A model generated the notes under the pieces. That model was not told the origin of the DNA and made no database searches. It worked only from the letters and a program-made list of their open reading frames with translations. From assembly GCF_900108945.1 (NCBI RefSeq), contig NZ_FNYE01000013.1, forward strand, positions 1 through 64,000: a stretch of 64,000 bases of DNA. Reading direction: 5' to 3'. Shown one piece after another: positions 50,121-59,195 of this stretch; within the stretch, counting starts at the first letter, position 1; each line of letters opens with the position of its first letter. Made by a program: the position numbers and the translations under genes. Source of the DNA: Paraburkholderia diazotrophica. GTDB taxonomy: Bacteria > Pseudomonadota > Gammaproteobacteria > Burkholderiales > Burkholderiaceae.

Positions 50121-51182
50121 CTACCTGGTTCCAATCACCATTGAATCGGCGCCCGTAAGCGGCTCGACGCGTACTTGTGTGAAGCCGACTTCCTGCATCC
50201 ACTCGCGACACTGCGCACCGGTATAGTCGAAACCGCCGGGTGTCTCGATGAGCATGTTGAGGCTCATCAGCAGGCCAAAGGCATTGCGCCTGCGGTCATC
50301 GTCGATTATCGCGTCGTAGACGATCAGGCAACCTCCGGGAGGTAGCGCCGCGTAGCACTTCGCAAGGAGTTCGAGCTTCTGCGCGAGGTCCCAGTCGTGG
50401 AGGATGTGTCCCATCACGAGCACATCAGCCGCCGGACAGGGGTCCTTGAAGAAGTCGCCCGGATAGAAATGCAGCCGTTCCTGCAGGCCGTGCGACGTTA
50501 CGTATTCTTCAAACACAGGGCGCACTACCGGCAGATCGAAGCCGCCGCCTCGCAAGTGCGGATGGGCGAGCGCGACCTGCACAGGCAAGGCGCCTTGGGC
50601 CGCGCCGATGTCAATGAAGGTACGGTAGTTTCGCCAGGGGAATTGTTGCGCAATCGCCTTGGCCGCGCCCAGGCTGACCCCGCTCATCGCCCGCAGGAAA
50701 CCGCGTAGTTTGTGTTCGTCGCGGTACATCGCGTCGAAGGGGTTGCCACCCCCTTTTGCCTCGTTCTGTGGGAGCCCCGTCCGAAGGGCTTCTGTGAGAG
50801 AGCCCCAGAAGGGATAGAGGCGCGCGTTGGCCATTTCCAGTAATCCACCTACATAGCTGGGCTTGGCCACGTCAAGAAAGAACCCGGCGTCTGGCGTATT
50901 GCGGTACTTCCCGTCTTCGCGTTCCAGCAGATTCAATGCGACGAGCGCGTCAAGAAAATCAAGGGCCGATCGCGGATGCAGTTCAAGCGCCTCAGCGAGC
51001 TGCGCAGCATCTTGAGGACCGCTCGCGAGGCGCGAAAACACACCGAGTTCGACTGCCGACAATAGGGTCTTGGATGCCCAGAACCCCATGCCCAGCTGGA
51101 GCAGCCGTTCAGGGGAGGGTTCGTGCTGGCGCGTGTTGTCAGCGCCAGGCTCGTGTTGAGCGATGCTCGGTGTGCTTTCCAT
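50121..51182 (-). CDS. SAM-dependent O-methyltransferase (hydroxyindole/caffeate-type)
   Basis: A 353-residue methyltransferase with an N-terminal winged-helix dimerisation domain (about 25-110; LLSAVELGVFSRLASGPQ) and a Rossmann SAM-binding domain (about 160-350). The SAM motif reads FIDIGAAQGALPVQVALAHP, and VLVMGHILHDWD contains the catalytic-base region (HILHDW) of plant-type O-methyltransferases. Acceptor unknown. Of two adjacent ATGs, that at 51182 is better placed relative to GGGAG. Codon choice is less G+C-biased than in gabD or acoC, suggesting later acquisition. Confidence 0.85.
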   Translation of the reverse strand: MESTPSIAQHEPGADNTRQHEPSPERLLQLGMGFWASKTLLSAVELGVFSRLASGPQDAAQLAEALELHPRSALDFLDALVALNLLEREDGKYRNTPDAGFFLDVAKPSYVGGLLEMANARLYPFWGSLTEALRTGLPQNEAKGGGNPFDAMYRDEHKLRGFLRAMSGVSLGAAKAIAQQFPWRNYRTFIDIGAAQGALPVQVALAHPHLRGGGFDLPVVRPVFEEYVTSHGLQERLHFYPGDFFKDPCPAADVLVMGHILHDWDLAQKLELLAKCYAALPPGGCLIVYDAIIDDDRRRNAFGLLMSLNMLIETPGGFDYTGAQCREWMQEVGFTQVRVEPLTGADSMVIGTR

Positions 51183-51671
51183 CATTGCTCCCGGGGGACG
51201 TGTGAAGAAGCGTCAGGCAGGATGGTAGGCGAAACGAAAGTTTTCGAGCGTTCGCTAGCGTACAGACGGACTACAGCGCCTCGGCATGTCCGCCGTAACG
51301 GGATCGTGTCGCTCCCGATGGTCGTCGCGTGTCACCATCAATCGCCATGCCGACGAGTCGACCGACCGCACAAAGCTCATCGAAGCCCTTGGAAGCTACC
51401 GTTCGACCTGCGAAACTCCGCGCGTCTGGAACGGGTCGAAAAGGTACTTTCAAGGATCGGGACACGCTGATGCGGACTCGCGTGATCTATTCGCGGCGCG
51501 CTTCGCTGATCTACCGCTGCATAGCCGCGTCGGAACGATGTTTGCTGTTCGCAAGGCTTCCTGCCGGTTGATACTTACCTGACGCCGCTGCCAGGGACAA
51601 CCGGCTCGATCACGAGACGCGGGCCGCGGCGGCATGCGACTGGCCGCGCTTGCGCGATAGCAGGGAAGGAC
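51183..51671. other. gene-poor stretch
   Basis: About 490 bp with no frame that has a plausible start signal or recognisable product. Composition differs from the flanking core genes, with fewer G/C third positions in all frames. It may be debris from insertion of the adjoining methyltransferase and lipoprotein genes. No repeat or hairpin was noted. Confidence 0.45.
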
Positions 51672-51678
51672 ATGTACT

Positions 51679-51987
51679 ATGAAACAGCCTGGAACACGAT
51701 CGATACTTTCCACTCTGGTGATCTTGCTCGCCGGCTGTGCCGCCGGCGGCATGCCCTATACAGGGGCGCACCTCACTCCAACAGAGTGCCGCGACCTGGC
51801 GGCGCTGAGGACCAATGCGCCCCCTACGATGGCGCAGCACCACAGCGAACTCGCTGCCCTGAGGAAAGCAGGCTACGACCCGTCACCATGGTATGACGAT
51901 CCGTACTACCCGGACGATCTGCAAGCGGCACAGCACCTGGTCGACTATTGGTTCCGAACGGAGTGCCAGCACTCTCAACCCGGCTGA
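51679..51987 (+). CDS. DUF4148-like lipoprotein
   Basis: A 102-residue lipoprotein: signal MKQPGTRSILSTLVILLAGC with lipobox LAGC (Cys20), then a short mature domain. HSELAALRKAGYDPSPW followed by YPDDLQAAQHLV fits the DUF4148 pattern (ELxxLxxAGYxP, YPxxxQAA). Cys37 and Cys97 (TECRDL and TECQHS) may form a disulfide. AAGGA lies eight bases before the ATG. It stands alone, with a terminator hairpin downstream. Function is unknown. Confidence 0.75.
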   Translation: MKQPGTRSILSTLVILLAGCAAGGMPYTGAHLTPTECRDLAALRTNAPPTMAQHHSELAALRKAGYDPSPWYDDPYYPDDLQAAQHLVDYWFRTECQHSQPG

Positions 51988-52332
51988 CAAGCGAAGGTCA
52001 ATACCAACAGCTATCGGCTCAGCACATACCAGCCGCGCGTCTTGCCCGACGCATGACAGATTCAAAGCCTTTATCAGAAAGGCATCCGAATTAAAAACAA
52101 AGCAAAATCGGCCGCAAAAATGCGGCCAATTTTGGCTACCTCGTTGATTACCTCGCTGACCTGATGCGATCCCGCTCAGGCAACCTGCATCAAGCTCCGC
52201 TCATCCCCTCCCCTGTCGCTCGACCCGCACGATCTTCACGGGGGATGCGCGCGAGCTTCTCGCGCGAACGCTGTCGTGCTGCCCAAGCGGTGACGCTCTC
52301 GTGCGCGGACCTTTGCGGCGCGCCATCCATCG
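51988..52332. other. gene-free region between lipoprotein gene and acoC
   Basis: About 345 bp between convergent genes. Apart from the terminator hairpin at 52104-52133 nothing recognisable is present. Confidence 0.5.
52104..52133. terminator. bidirectional terminator hairpin
   Basis: GGCCGCA/TGCGGCC with an AAAA loop, extended by AAAAT/ATTTT flanks (52104-52116 with 52121-52133). It lies about 120 bp after the lipoprotein gene and can serve both strands. Confidence 0.75.
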
Positions 52333-53445
52333 TCACGCCCCGAAGAAGTCGTTGAGCAAGCGGTTCACTTCGGATGCCGACTCCATCTGCACCATATGCC
52401 CCTTGCCTTGCAGCACATGCACGCGGATATCGCCGGACAATCCCTGCGCGTGGCTCGCCGGAATGATCTGGTCCAGCTCACCCCATATCACGAGCGTGCG
52501 CGGCGCGAGACTGTCGATACGATCGCGATAGTTGCGCTGCTGCACGCCCTCGTTGAACGACGACGACGCGATCTTCTGCAACGTCTCGCTCACGCCTTCG
52601 AGCCGCTTGTACTTCACGATGTCCTCGACGAGTTGCCGCGTGACGAGCGAGCCATCGGCGAAAAGCTTCGTCAAATGCGGCTTCAGCGTGTTGCGGCTGT
52701 TGCCCGCGACGAATCCGTCGATGTACTCGCGATTGATCTCGTCGCCCAGACCCGCGCCCGAGATCAACGCCAGCGACGCCACGCGCTGCGGCGCCCTGTC
52801 GGCCACCGTCATCGCGACGAGACTGCCCATCGAGTGCCCGACGAGATGCGCCCGCTCGATGCCGCGATCGTCGAGAAACGCGATCACGCTGTCGGCGAGT
52901 TCGTCCGCGCTGCCCGACTCGACGGCTTTCGTCGATTCGCCATGCCCCGGCAAATCGAGCGCATACACCGTGCGATGCGCGGCAAGGTCGGCGTGATTGA
53001 AGAGCCAGTTGTTCAGATCGCCGCCGAAGCCGTGGATCAGCACGGCGGGCGTGCCGCCGTCGCCGATCTTCAGGTAACGCACCGTGCGTCCGCCGATCTG
53101 CGCTTTCTCGGGCTGCGGGCCGGCATCCGCCGAATCGGCGGCGAGCGGCACAAAGTCGCGCTGAAATGCTTCGACGGCTGCATCGATGTCGGCGTCTGAA
53201 TCATCGGCATCGGACACCACGCCCAGCAGCGCACCGACGGGCAGCGTGTCGCCTTCCTGCGCGATCTGCCGGCGCAACGTGCCGTCGAATGCGCATTCGA
53301 CACCCGACGCGATCTTGTCGCTCTCCACGTCGAGTACTTCGTCGCCCTTCGCCACCGTGTCGCCTTGCGATTTCCGCCAGCCGTTGACCTGCCCCTGTTC
53401 CATCGACAGGCCCCACTTGGGCATCGTGATCATGTGAATCGACAT
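52333..53445 (-). CDS. acoC: acetoin dehydrogenase E2 component (lipoyl domain plus hydrolase fold)
   Basis: A 370-residue E2-like subunit. Residues 1-80 are a lipoyl domain with the swinging Lys44 in DVESDKIASG. The rest (about 115-370) is an alpha/beta hydrolase with GHSMGS (Ser205) instead of the usual E2 acyltransferase domain, as in AcoC of Cupriavidus and Pseudomonas. It takes the acetyl group formed from acetoin and passes it to CoA. It follows acoB by 36 bp and ends the acoXABC operon. No E3 (acoL) gene is present, so E3 must come from another locus. Confidence 0.93.
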   Translation of the reverse strand: MSIHMITMPKWGLSMEQGQVNGWRKSQGDTVAKGDEVLDVESDKIASGVECAFDGTLRRQIAQEGDTLPVGALLGVVSDADDSDADIDAAVEAFQRDFVPLAADSADAGPQPEKAQIGGRTVRYLKIGDGGTPAVLIHGFGGDLNNWLFNHADLAAHRTVYALDLPGHGESTKAVESGSADELADSVIAFLDDRGIERAHLVGHSMGSLVAMTVADRAPQRVASLALISGAGLGDEINREYIDGFVAGNSRNTLKPHLTKLFADGSLVTRQLVEDIVKYKRLEGVSETLQKIASSSFNEGVQQRNYRDRIDSLAPRTLVIWGELDQIIPASHAQGLSGDIRVHVLQGKGHMVQMESASEVNRLLNDFFGA

Positions 53446-53481
53446 TGCTCAGTTCCTCGCTTGGTGCATGTTGATGCCGCG

Positions 53482-54486
53482 TCAATGCTGCGTCTCTTTG
53501 ACGGCGGCGGCGATCTTGTCCGCCGACGGGATGTAGAGATCCTCGAGCACGCCCGAGAAAGGCGTGGGCGTATGTGGCGCCGTCACGAGCTCGATGGGCG
53601 CCTTCAGCGAGCGGAACGCCTTCTGCGCGACGAGCGCGGCGATGTCAGTCGCAACCGAGCAACGCGGATTCGCTTCGTCCACCACAACGACGCGGCCCGT
53701 GCGCTCCGCGCTTTCAAGAATCGTGTCCTCGTCGAGCGGCGACGTCGTCCGCAGATCGATCACCTCAGCCTTGATGCCGTCTTTCGCGAGCCTGTCGGCG
53801 GCGTCCGTTGCGTAGTGCACCATGCGGCCATACGTGACGATGGTCGCGTCGTCGCCTTCTCGCACGACGTTCGCTTCGCCGAACGGAATCGAATACAGCT
53901 CTTCGGGCACGTCGCCTTCGCGGCTATACAGCAGCTTGTGCTCGCAGAAGATGACGGGATCGTTGTCGCGGATCGCCTGGATCATCAGGCCCTTCGCGTC
54001 ATAAGGCGTCGACGGACACACGACCTTGAGCCCCGGCACATGCGTGAACAGCGACGTCAGCATCTGCGAGTGCTGCGCGGCCGCGCGCAGGCCCGCGCCC
54101 TGCATCGTGCGGATCACGACGGGCGTCACGGCATTGCCGCCGAACATGTAGCGGAATTTCGCGGCCTGATTGAAGATCTGATCGAAGCACACGCCCATGA
54201 AGTCGATGAACATCAGTTCGGCGACGGGACGCATGCCCGCTGCCGCCGCGCCCACAGCCGCGCCGATGAAGCCGCCTTCCGAGATCGGCGTGTCGAGCAC
54301 GCGGCCCGGATATTTGTGGAAAAGCCCTTTCGTGACGCCGAGCACGCCGCCCCATGCGTCCTGCTCGCCGGGCGCGCCCGCGCCGCCCGCATTGTCTTCG
54401 CCCATCACGATGACGCTTTCGTCGCGCGCCATCTCCTGACTCAGTGCTTCGTTGATCGCCTGAGAAAACGTGATCTTGCGTGCCAT
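53482..54486 (-). CDS. acoB: acetoin dehydrogenase E1 beta subunit
   Basis: A 334-residue beta subunit of the thiamine-diphosphate-dependent E1 that splits acetoin into acetaldehyde and a hydroxyethyl unit. It has the transketolase-like pyrimidine-binding region (VIVMGEDNAGGAGAPGEQ, with the catalytic Glu) and RTMQGAGLRAAAQHSQMLTS. The C-terminal domain includes RVVVVDEANPRCSVATDIAA. The ATG at 54486 has GGAG upstream. It forms a heterotetramer with AcoA, whose gene is 41 bp upstream. Confidence 0.95.
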   Translation of the reverse strand: MARKITFSQAINEALSQEMARDESVIVMGEDNAGGAGAPGEQDAWGGVLGVTKGLFHKYPGRVLDTPISEGGFIGAAVGAAAAGMRPVAELMFIDFMGVCFDQIFNQAAKFRYMFGGNAVTPVVIRTMQGAGLRAAAQHSQMLTSLFTHVPGLKVVCPSTPYDAKGLMIQAIRDNDPVIFCEHKLLYSREGDVPEELYSIPFGEANVVREGDDATIVTYGRMVHYATDAADRLAKDGIKAEVIDLRTTSPLDEDTILESAERTGRVVVVDEANPRCSVATDIAALVAQKAFRSLKAPIELVTAPHTPTPFSGVLEDLYIPSADKIAAAVKETQH

Positions 54487-54527
54487 GTCTGTCTCCAGAT
54501 TCGTTTGAAGAGGGTGATCGCGATGAG

Positions 54528-55511
54528 TTACGGATACGACACGTACACGTCGGTCAGCAGATCGGCTTCCGTCGGCAACGGTGCAGCTTTTGCTTTCAGC
54601 ACGGAATCGTCGATCAGCGCTTTGACGTCTGCGTCGATCTTGCGCAGATCGTCGGACGTCAACATTTCCGCGCGAACGACGCGCTCTTCGAAACGCTTCA
54701 GGCAATCCTTTTCGTCACGCAGCTTCTGCACTTCGCCCGGCGCGCGATAGGTCTGCGCATCGCCTTCGAAGTGACCGAAGTAGCGCGACAACTTCACTTC
54801 GATGAGCGTCGGCCCGCCGCCGCCGCGCGCGCGTTCGATCGCTTCGCCCAGCGCTTCATGCACCGCAAAGAAATCGAAGCCGTCGACGATCACGCCCGGC
54901 ATGCCGAAGCCGCTCGCGCGGTCCGCGATGTTGTCCGACGACACCGACCATGTCGACGACGTGGCCTCTGCATAGCCGTTGTTCTCCGCGACGAAAATCG
55001 CGGGCAGGCGCCACACGCTCGCGAGGTTCATCGATTCGAAGATCACGCCCTGGTTCGACGCGCCATCGCCGAAGAAGCACACGCCCACGCCGCCCGTCTT
55101 CTTCAGCTTCGCCGCGAGCGCCGCGCCGCACACGAGCGGCCCGCCCGCGCCGACGATGCCGTTCGCGCCCAGCATCCCCTTCGACAGATCGGCGATATGC
55201 ATCGAGCCGCCCTTGCCTTTGCACACGCCCGTCTGCCGGCCGTAGATCTCCGCCATCATGCCGTGCACGTCGACGCCCTTCGCGATGCAGTGACCGTGTC
55301 CGCGATGCGTCGTCGCCACATAGTCGCGGTCGTTCAGATGCAGCATCGTGCCCACGGCCGACGCCTCTTCGCCGGCGTACAGGTGCACGAAGCCGGGTAT
55401 GTCGCCCGTCGCGAACTCGACGTGCAGGCGCTCTTCGAACTCGCGAATGGTGCGCATCGACCGATACGCTTCCAGCAGTTTCTCCCTGCTCAACTGACTC
55501 GAAACAGACAT
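54528..55511 (-). CDS. acoA: acetoin dehydrogenase E1 alpha subunit
   Basis: A 327-residue alpha subunit of E1. The thiamine-diphosphate motif begins FFGDGASNQGVIFESMNLAS and closes with FVAENNGYAE about 30 residues after the GDG. GKGGSMHIAD and YAGEEASAVG are also typical. The start ATG at 55511 follows AAGGAGACACACC, an excellent ribosome binding site. The acetoin operon order acoX-acoA-acoB-acoC is complete. Confidence 0.95.
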   Translation of the reverse strand: MSVSSQLSREKLLEAYRSMRTIREFEERLHVEFATGDIPGFVHLYAGEEASAVGTMLHLNDRDYVATTHRGHGHCIAKGVDVHGMMAEIYGRQTGVCKGKGGSMHIADLSKGMLGANGIVGAGGPLVCGAALAAKLKKTGGVGVCFFGDGASNQGVIFESMNLASVWRLPAIFVAENNGYAEATSSTWSVSSDNIADRASGFGMPGVIVDGFDFFAVHEALGEAIERARGGGGPTLIEVKLSRYFGHFEGDAQTYRAPGEVQKLRDEKDCLKRFEERVVRAEMLTSDDLRKIDADVKALIDDSVLKAKAAPLPTEADLLTDVYVSYP

Positions 55512-55597
55512 GGTGTGTCTCCTTGATGATGTCGATCGTGACTGCAACGCCCGCGGAGTGGGCTCCGCTTGATTGAATGAACTCCCTTTATTTCGCG

Positions 55598-55645
55598 TGC
55601 GCTTATGGCTGCGCTTATGGCTGCGCTTGTGACTGCGCTTGCGAC
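55598..55645. repeat. four 12-bp tandem repeats at the 3' end of acoX
   Basis: TGCGCTTATGGC (twice), TGCGCTTGTGAC and TGCGCTTGCGAC follow one another exactly at 12-bp steps. The array spans the acoX stop codon. Within acoX it encodes the last residues, a Gln/Ser/Ala tail (MQSQAQSQAQP). Confidence 0.88.
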
Positions 55646-56748
55646 TGCATGTGTACATGCGCTCGTGCGATTGCCTGCATCGATGCGCCCGCCATCTCGC
55701 GCATCAGCTGGCGCGATGCTGCGAACCGCAGCGTGCGGCTCACGTCGACCGTCAACGGACCGCTCCAGTCGAGCGAGATTTCATAGCGATCGTCGCGTTC
55801 GATTTCGATTTCGCGCTCGCCGTCGAATGCAAGCGTGCCGCGGCACGCATCGACGGGCAGCCAGTCGCCGACCTCGAAGCGCTCGCAGCTGCGCATCGTC
55901 ACCTGATCGATGCGGCCGGGCGCGATCGGCGCGAAGATCGGTACGCCGTCGCCGTTCATTGCGCCGTGCTCGTCGGGCTGCGCGAACGTCAGATGCAAGC
56001 CGTGCGGCGCGGTGCGTTCGACGGGCGCCCATGCGCCGCCGATCGACGACAGGCCGATGCCGTCGGGTGAAGCGAACGTGAGAAAGAGCGACTCGATATC
56101 CGACGGCTCGGACACGGCCCGCGCGCCGACGAAACGCTGACGGCTCACGCACACGTCGACGAGTGCGACCTCTTCGCGGCCCCGGTTCGGACCCGCGACG
56201 CAACGCACGACGAGCCGCTTGTTGCGCGTCAGCGCGACATCGGGCGGCACGGCGCCCGACGCGACGAGCGCGCCCGCAAGACCCGCGACCGTCGCTTCGC
56301 GCATGTCGGGAAACGCGTTGTTGGTGCCCGTCGAAAGCGTCAGCAGCGGCACGCCGCCGCTATGCGCGGCCACCGCGCGATGCGTGCCGTCGCCGCCGAG
56401 CACGGCGATCAGCTCGACGCCTTCGCGCACCATGTGAGCCGTGCCCGCATGTGTATCGGCGACGGACTCGGTGATGGGCAGATCGACGAATTCGACTTCG
56501 GGCCAGCGCTCGGCTGAACCTGTCGCCGCATGCGTATCGAGCGCACGCAGCAGCAGCGAAGCGACACCCGTTCGATCGCGCAACGTGAGCACGCGATCGA
56601 CGCCCAGCGCGCCGAGTCCCGCGAGCAGACGCACGACCATGTTGGCCTTCTCGGCTGTCGGGAACACGGACGCATGGGTCGTGAGGCGGCGAATGTCGCG
56701 ACCCGACGCAGGGTTCGCAATCACGCCGACGGTGATGGGCGATGCCAC
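55615..56748 (-). CDS. acoX: AcoX, NAD-kinase-like protein of the acetoin operon
   Basis: A 377-residue protein of the ATP-NAD/diacylglycerol kinase fold. ITVGVIANPASGRDIRRL opens it and AVLGGDGTHRAVA carries the GGDG nucleotide motif. AcoX is regularly encoded with acoABC; its role is not settled. The start is GTG at 56748, given by AGGAGA seven bases upstream. An open frame continues about 100 codons further upstream but crosses the sigma-54 promoter, so it is not coding. The C-terminal QSQAQSQAQ tail comes from the 12-bp repeat array. It is the first gene of the aco operon. Confidence 0.9.
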   Translation of the reverse strand: MASPITVGVIANPASGRDIRRLTTHASVFPTAEKANMVVRLLAGLGALGVDRVLTLRDRTGVASLLLRALDTHAATGSAERWPEVEFVDLPITESVADTHAGTAHMVREGVELIAVLGGDGTHRAVAAHSGGVPLLTLSTGTNNAFPDMREATVAGLAGALVASGAVPPDVALTRNKRLVVRCVAGPNRGREEVALVDVCVSRQRFVGARAVSEPSDIESLFLTFASPDGIGLSSIGGAWAPVERTAPHGLHLTFAQPDEHGAMNGDGVPIFAPIAPGRIDQVTMRSCERFEVGDWLPVDACRGTLAFDGEREIEIERDDRYEISLDWSGPLTVDVSRTLRFAASRQLMREMAGASMQAIARAHVHMQSQAQSQAQP

Positions 56749-56822
56749 TGGCTTGTCTCCTGTTGTGCCTGTCGATAGCGGTTCGCGTGTCGTGCGCGAA
56801 GGCCGCTTCGTGACGGGCATTA

Positions 56823-56840
56823 CTGCAACACATATGCCAA
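56823..56840 (-). promoter_or_regulatory. sigma-54 promoter of acoXABC
   Basis: On the minus strand TTGGCATATGTGTTGCAG carries GG and GC separated by exactly ten bases, with TGGCA and TTGCA matching the -24/-12 consensus. Transcription would start near 56812, about 65 bases before the acoX GTG. The divergent gene encodes a sigma-54-dependent activator, as expected. Confidence 0.85.
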
Positions 56841-56934
56841 CGTCTCGATGCTTTCGCGCGAAGCGCTGAAAGCCTTGTGCGGCGAGGGTTTCAGGCAGTC
56901 GACACCATGCCGGCGCAGGCGCGACAGCCGTCGC

Positions 56935-56985
56935 ATGACGCAGCGCACATGACGCACATCGCATCGCGCGCGATGTGCGCGTCAT
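56935..56985. promoter_or_regulatory. large inverted repeat upstream of the aco promoter
   Basis: ATGACGCACATCGC (56949-56962) is inverted as GCGATGTGCG(C)GTCAT (56970-56985) with one extra base. ATGACGCA occurs once more at 56935-56942, 14 bp upstream. The arms would also fold as a cruciform. It lies about 110-160 bp upstream of the sigma-54 promoter, a region where an activator or IHF could bind. Confidence 0.45.
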
Positions 56986-57026
56986 TGCGATGGACCGCGC
57001 GTGCGTTGCGCCATCGAGCCATGCGC

Positions 57027-57076
57027 GTCTCACGACTGTCTCACGCACAATTGAGACGTTCGTCTCAGGCGTCTCG
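57027..57076. promoter_or_regulatory. cluster of GTCTCA half-sites (candidate AcoR enhancer)
   Basis: GTCTCA at 57027, 57038 and 57062, its inverse TGAGAC at 57052, and GTCTCG at 57071 lie within 50 bp. Two dyads result: GTCTCA-N8-TGAGAC and TGAGAC-N4-GTCTCA. The cluster is about 190-250 bp upstream of the sigma-54 promoter and 120-170 bp upstream of acoR. That is the normal place for an enhancer bound by a sigma-54 activator. Confidence 0.65.
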
Positions 57077-57198
57077 TGTGTTGCGACGCAATGTGATCGC
57101 GCGTGCAGGATGTGCTACAAGAAGGTCCGATCAGCATGATCGATCGACCGTCATCAACGGGACCATCCAGAGCGCGTGCCGCTCGCCGGGAGCCGACC

Positions 57199-59151
57199 AT
57201 GCCTTACGTCTCTCAAACGCAGCACATCGACCGCGTGCGCGGCGCGATCGAAGGGCGCCTGCCCGCGCCCGCCAATTCGTCGCGCCTCGTCTCGTCGTGG
57301 CAGCGTTCGTATGAGCAATACCGGCTCGATCCGGGCTCGGTGATCGGCCCGCGCGTGCTGACATCCGCCGAGCTGCGCGAAGTCCAGGGCAAGGAAGAAG
57401 CGTTCTTGCGCGCATCGGGCCAGTGCCTCACGCGCCTGCACGACATGATCCGCGTGGCCGACTACTGCGTGATGCTGACCGACGCGCACGGCGTCACGAT
57501 CGACTATCGGATCGACCGCGACCGGCGCGGCGATTTCAAGCATGCGGGCCTCTATATCGGCTCGTGCTGGTCGGAGCGCGAAGAAGGCACGTGCGGTGTC
57601 GCCAACGTGCTGACGGATCTCGCGCCCATCACCGTGCACAAGACCGATCACTTCCGCGCAGCCTTCACGACGCTCACGTGCAGCGCATCGCCGATCTTTT
57701 CGCCGTCGGGCGAACTGATCGGCGTGCTCGATGCGTCGGCCGTGCAGTCGCCCGACAACCGCGACAGCCAGCGGCTCGTGTTTCAGCTCGTGCGGCAAAG
57801 CGCGACGCTGATCGAAGACGGCTACTTCCTCAATCAGACGGCGCAGCATTGGGTGATCTTCGGACACCAGAGCCGCAACTTCGTCGAGGCGCAACCCGAA
57901 GTGCTGATCGCCTTCGACGAATGCGGCAACATCGCCGCGTCGAACCGCAAGGCGCAGGAGTGCATCGCGGGGCTCGCCGGGCCGCGTCATGTCGACGAGA
58001 TCTTCGATACGTCGGCCGTGCATCTGCACGACGTGGCGCGCACGGATACCATCGTGCCGCTGCGTCTGCGCGCGACGGGCGCATTGCTCTATGCGCGCAT
58101 TCGCGCGCCGTTGAAGCGCGCTTTGCGTGTCACGCCTGTCGCGTCTTCCGCGAGCGCCTTCAATGCATCATCATCCGATGCACGCGCGGACACGAGCCTC
58201 GACGCGATCAGCCGCTTCCTGCACAGCCGCGATTCGCGCATCGCGCGCAATGCGGAAGTCGCGTTGCGGATCGCCGGCAAGCATCTGCCCATCCTGATTC
58301 TCGGCGAGACGGGCGTCGGCAAGGAAGTGTTCGCGCAGGCGCTGCATGCGTCGGGCGCGCGGCGCGCGAAGCCGTTCGTCGCCGTGAATTGCGGCGCGAT
58401 CCCCGATTCGCTGATCGAGAGCGAACTGTTCGGCTACGCACCCGGCGCGTTCACGGGCGCGCGCAGCCGTGGCGCGCGAGGCAAGATTGCGCAGGCGAAC
58501 GGCGGCACGCTGTTCCTCGATGAAATCGGCGACATGCCGCTCAATCTGCAGACGCGTCTGTTGCGCGTGCTCGCGGAAGGCGAAGTGCTGCCGCTGGGCG
58601 GCGATGCGCCCGTGCGCGTCGATATCGACGTGATCTGCGCGACGCATCGCGATCTTGCGCGCATGGTCGACGAAGGCACGTTCCGCGAAGACCTGTACTA
58701 CCGGCTGAGCGGCGCAACGCTGCATATGCCGCCGCTGCGCGAACGCGCCGATATTCTCGATGTCGTGCATGCCGTCTTCGACGAGGAAGCGCAAAGCGCG
58801 GGACATGTGCTCACTTTGGACGCGCGCCTCGCCGGGCGCCTCGCGCGTTTTGCGTGGCCGGGCAACATCCGCCAGTTGCGCAACGTGCTGCGCTATGCGT
58901 GCGCAGTGTGCGATGCGACGCGCGTCGAGCTGCGGCATGTGTCGCCGGATGTGGCGGCGCTGCTCGCGCCCGATGAGGCAGCGCCGCGCCCCGCGCTCGC
59001 CTCGATCGACGACGAGCGCGCGCGCATTGTCGATGCGCTCACGCGGCATCATTGGCGGCCGAACGCGGCGGCCGAAGCGCTGGGCATGTCGCGTGCGACG
59101 CTGTATCGGCGGATCGCCAAGCTGGGGATCGTCGGGCCGCATCGGGTTTGA
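57199..59151 (+). CDS. acoR: sigma-54-dependent activator of acetoin catabolism
   Basis: A 650-residue enhancer-binding protein. The N-terminal sensor region (about 60-210) is GAF-like, with DAHGVTIDYRIDRDRRGD and EEGTCGVANV. The AAA+ domain (about 340-570) has Walker A GETGVGKE (369-376), the sigma-54 contact GAFTGA (416-421) and Walker B LFLDE (438-442). The Fis-type HTH lies at about 612-643 (PNAAAEALGMSRATLYRRI). In Cupriavidus AcoR responds to acetoin or acetaldehyde. The ATG at 57199 follows GGGAG; earlier in-frame starts lack one. It diverges from acoXABC. Confidence 0.93.
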   Translation: MPYVSQTQHIDRVRGAIEGRLPAPANSSRLVSSWQRSYEQYRLDPGSVIGPRVLTSAELREVQGKEEAFLRASGQCLTRLHDMIRVADYCVMLTDAHGVTIDYRIDRDRRGDFKHAGLYIGSCWSEREEGTCGVANVLTDLAPITVHKTDHFRAAFTTLTCSASPIFSPSGELIGVLDASAVQSPDNRDSQRLVFQLVRQSATLIEDGYFLNQTAQHWVIFGHQSRNFVEAQPEVLIAFDECGNIAASNRKAQECIAGLAGPRHVDEIFDTSAVHLHDVARTDTIVPLRLRATGALLYARIRAPLKRALRVTPVASSASAFNASSSDARADTSLDAISRFLHSRDSRIARNAEVALRIAGKHLPILILGETGVGKEVFAQALHASGARRAKPFVAVNCGAIPDSLIESELFGYAPGAFTGARSRGARGKIAQANGGTLFLDEIGDMPLNLQTRLLRVLAEGEVLPLGGDAPVRVDIDVICATHRDLARMVDEGTFREDLYYRLSGATLHMPPLRERADILDVVHAVFDEEAQSAGHVLTLDARLAGRLARFAWPGNIRQLRNVLRYACAVCDATRVELRHVSPDVAALLAPDEAAPRPALASIDDERARIVDALTRHHWRPNAAAEALGMSRATLYRRIAKLGIVGPHRV

Positions 59152-59195
59152 TGCTTGCGTTTGCTCGCCTGCGCGCGTTTGTGCCTTGTATGCAT

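Noticed and set aside
51286..51582. Short frames in the gap between methyltransferase and lipoprotein genes
   Set aside because: Several overlapping frames of similar length exist, none with a start signal or protein-like composition.
56749..57048. A 100-codon N-terminal extension of acoX
   Set aside because: The extension crosses the sigma-54 promoter and its transcription start. The GTG at 56748 has an ideal ribosome binding site and matches the family N-terminus.
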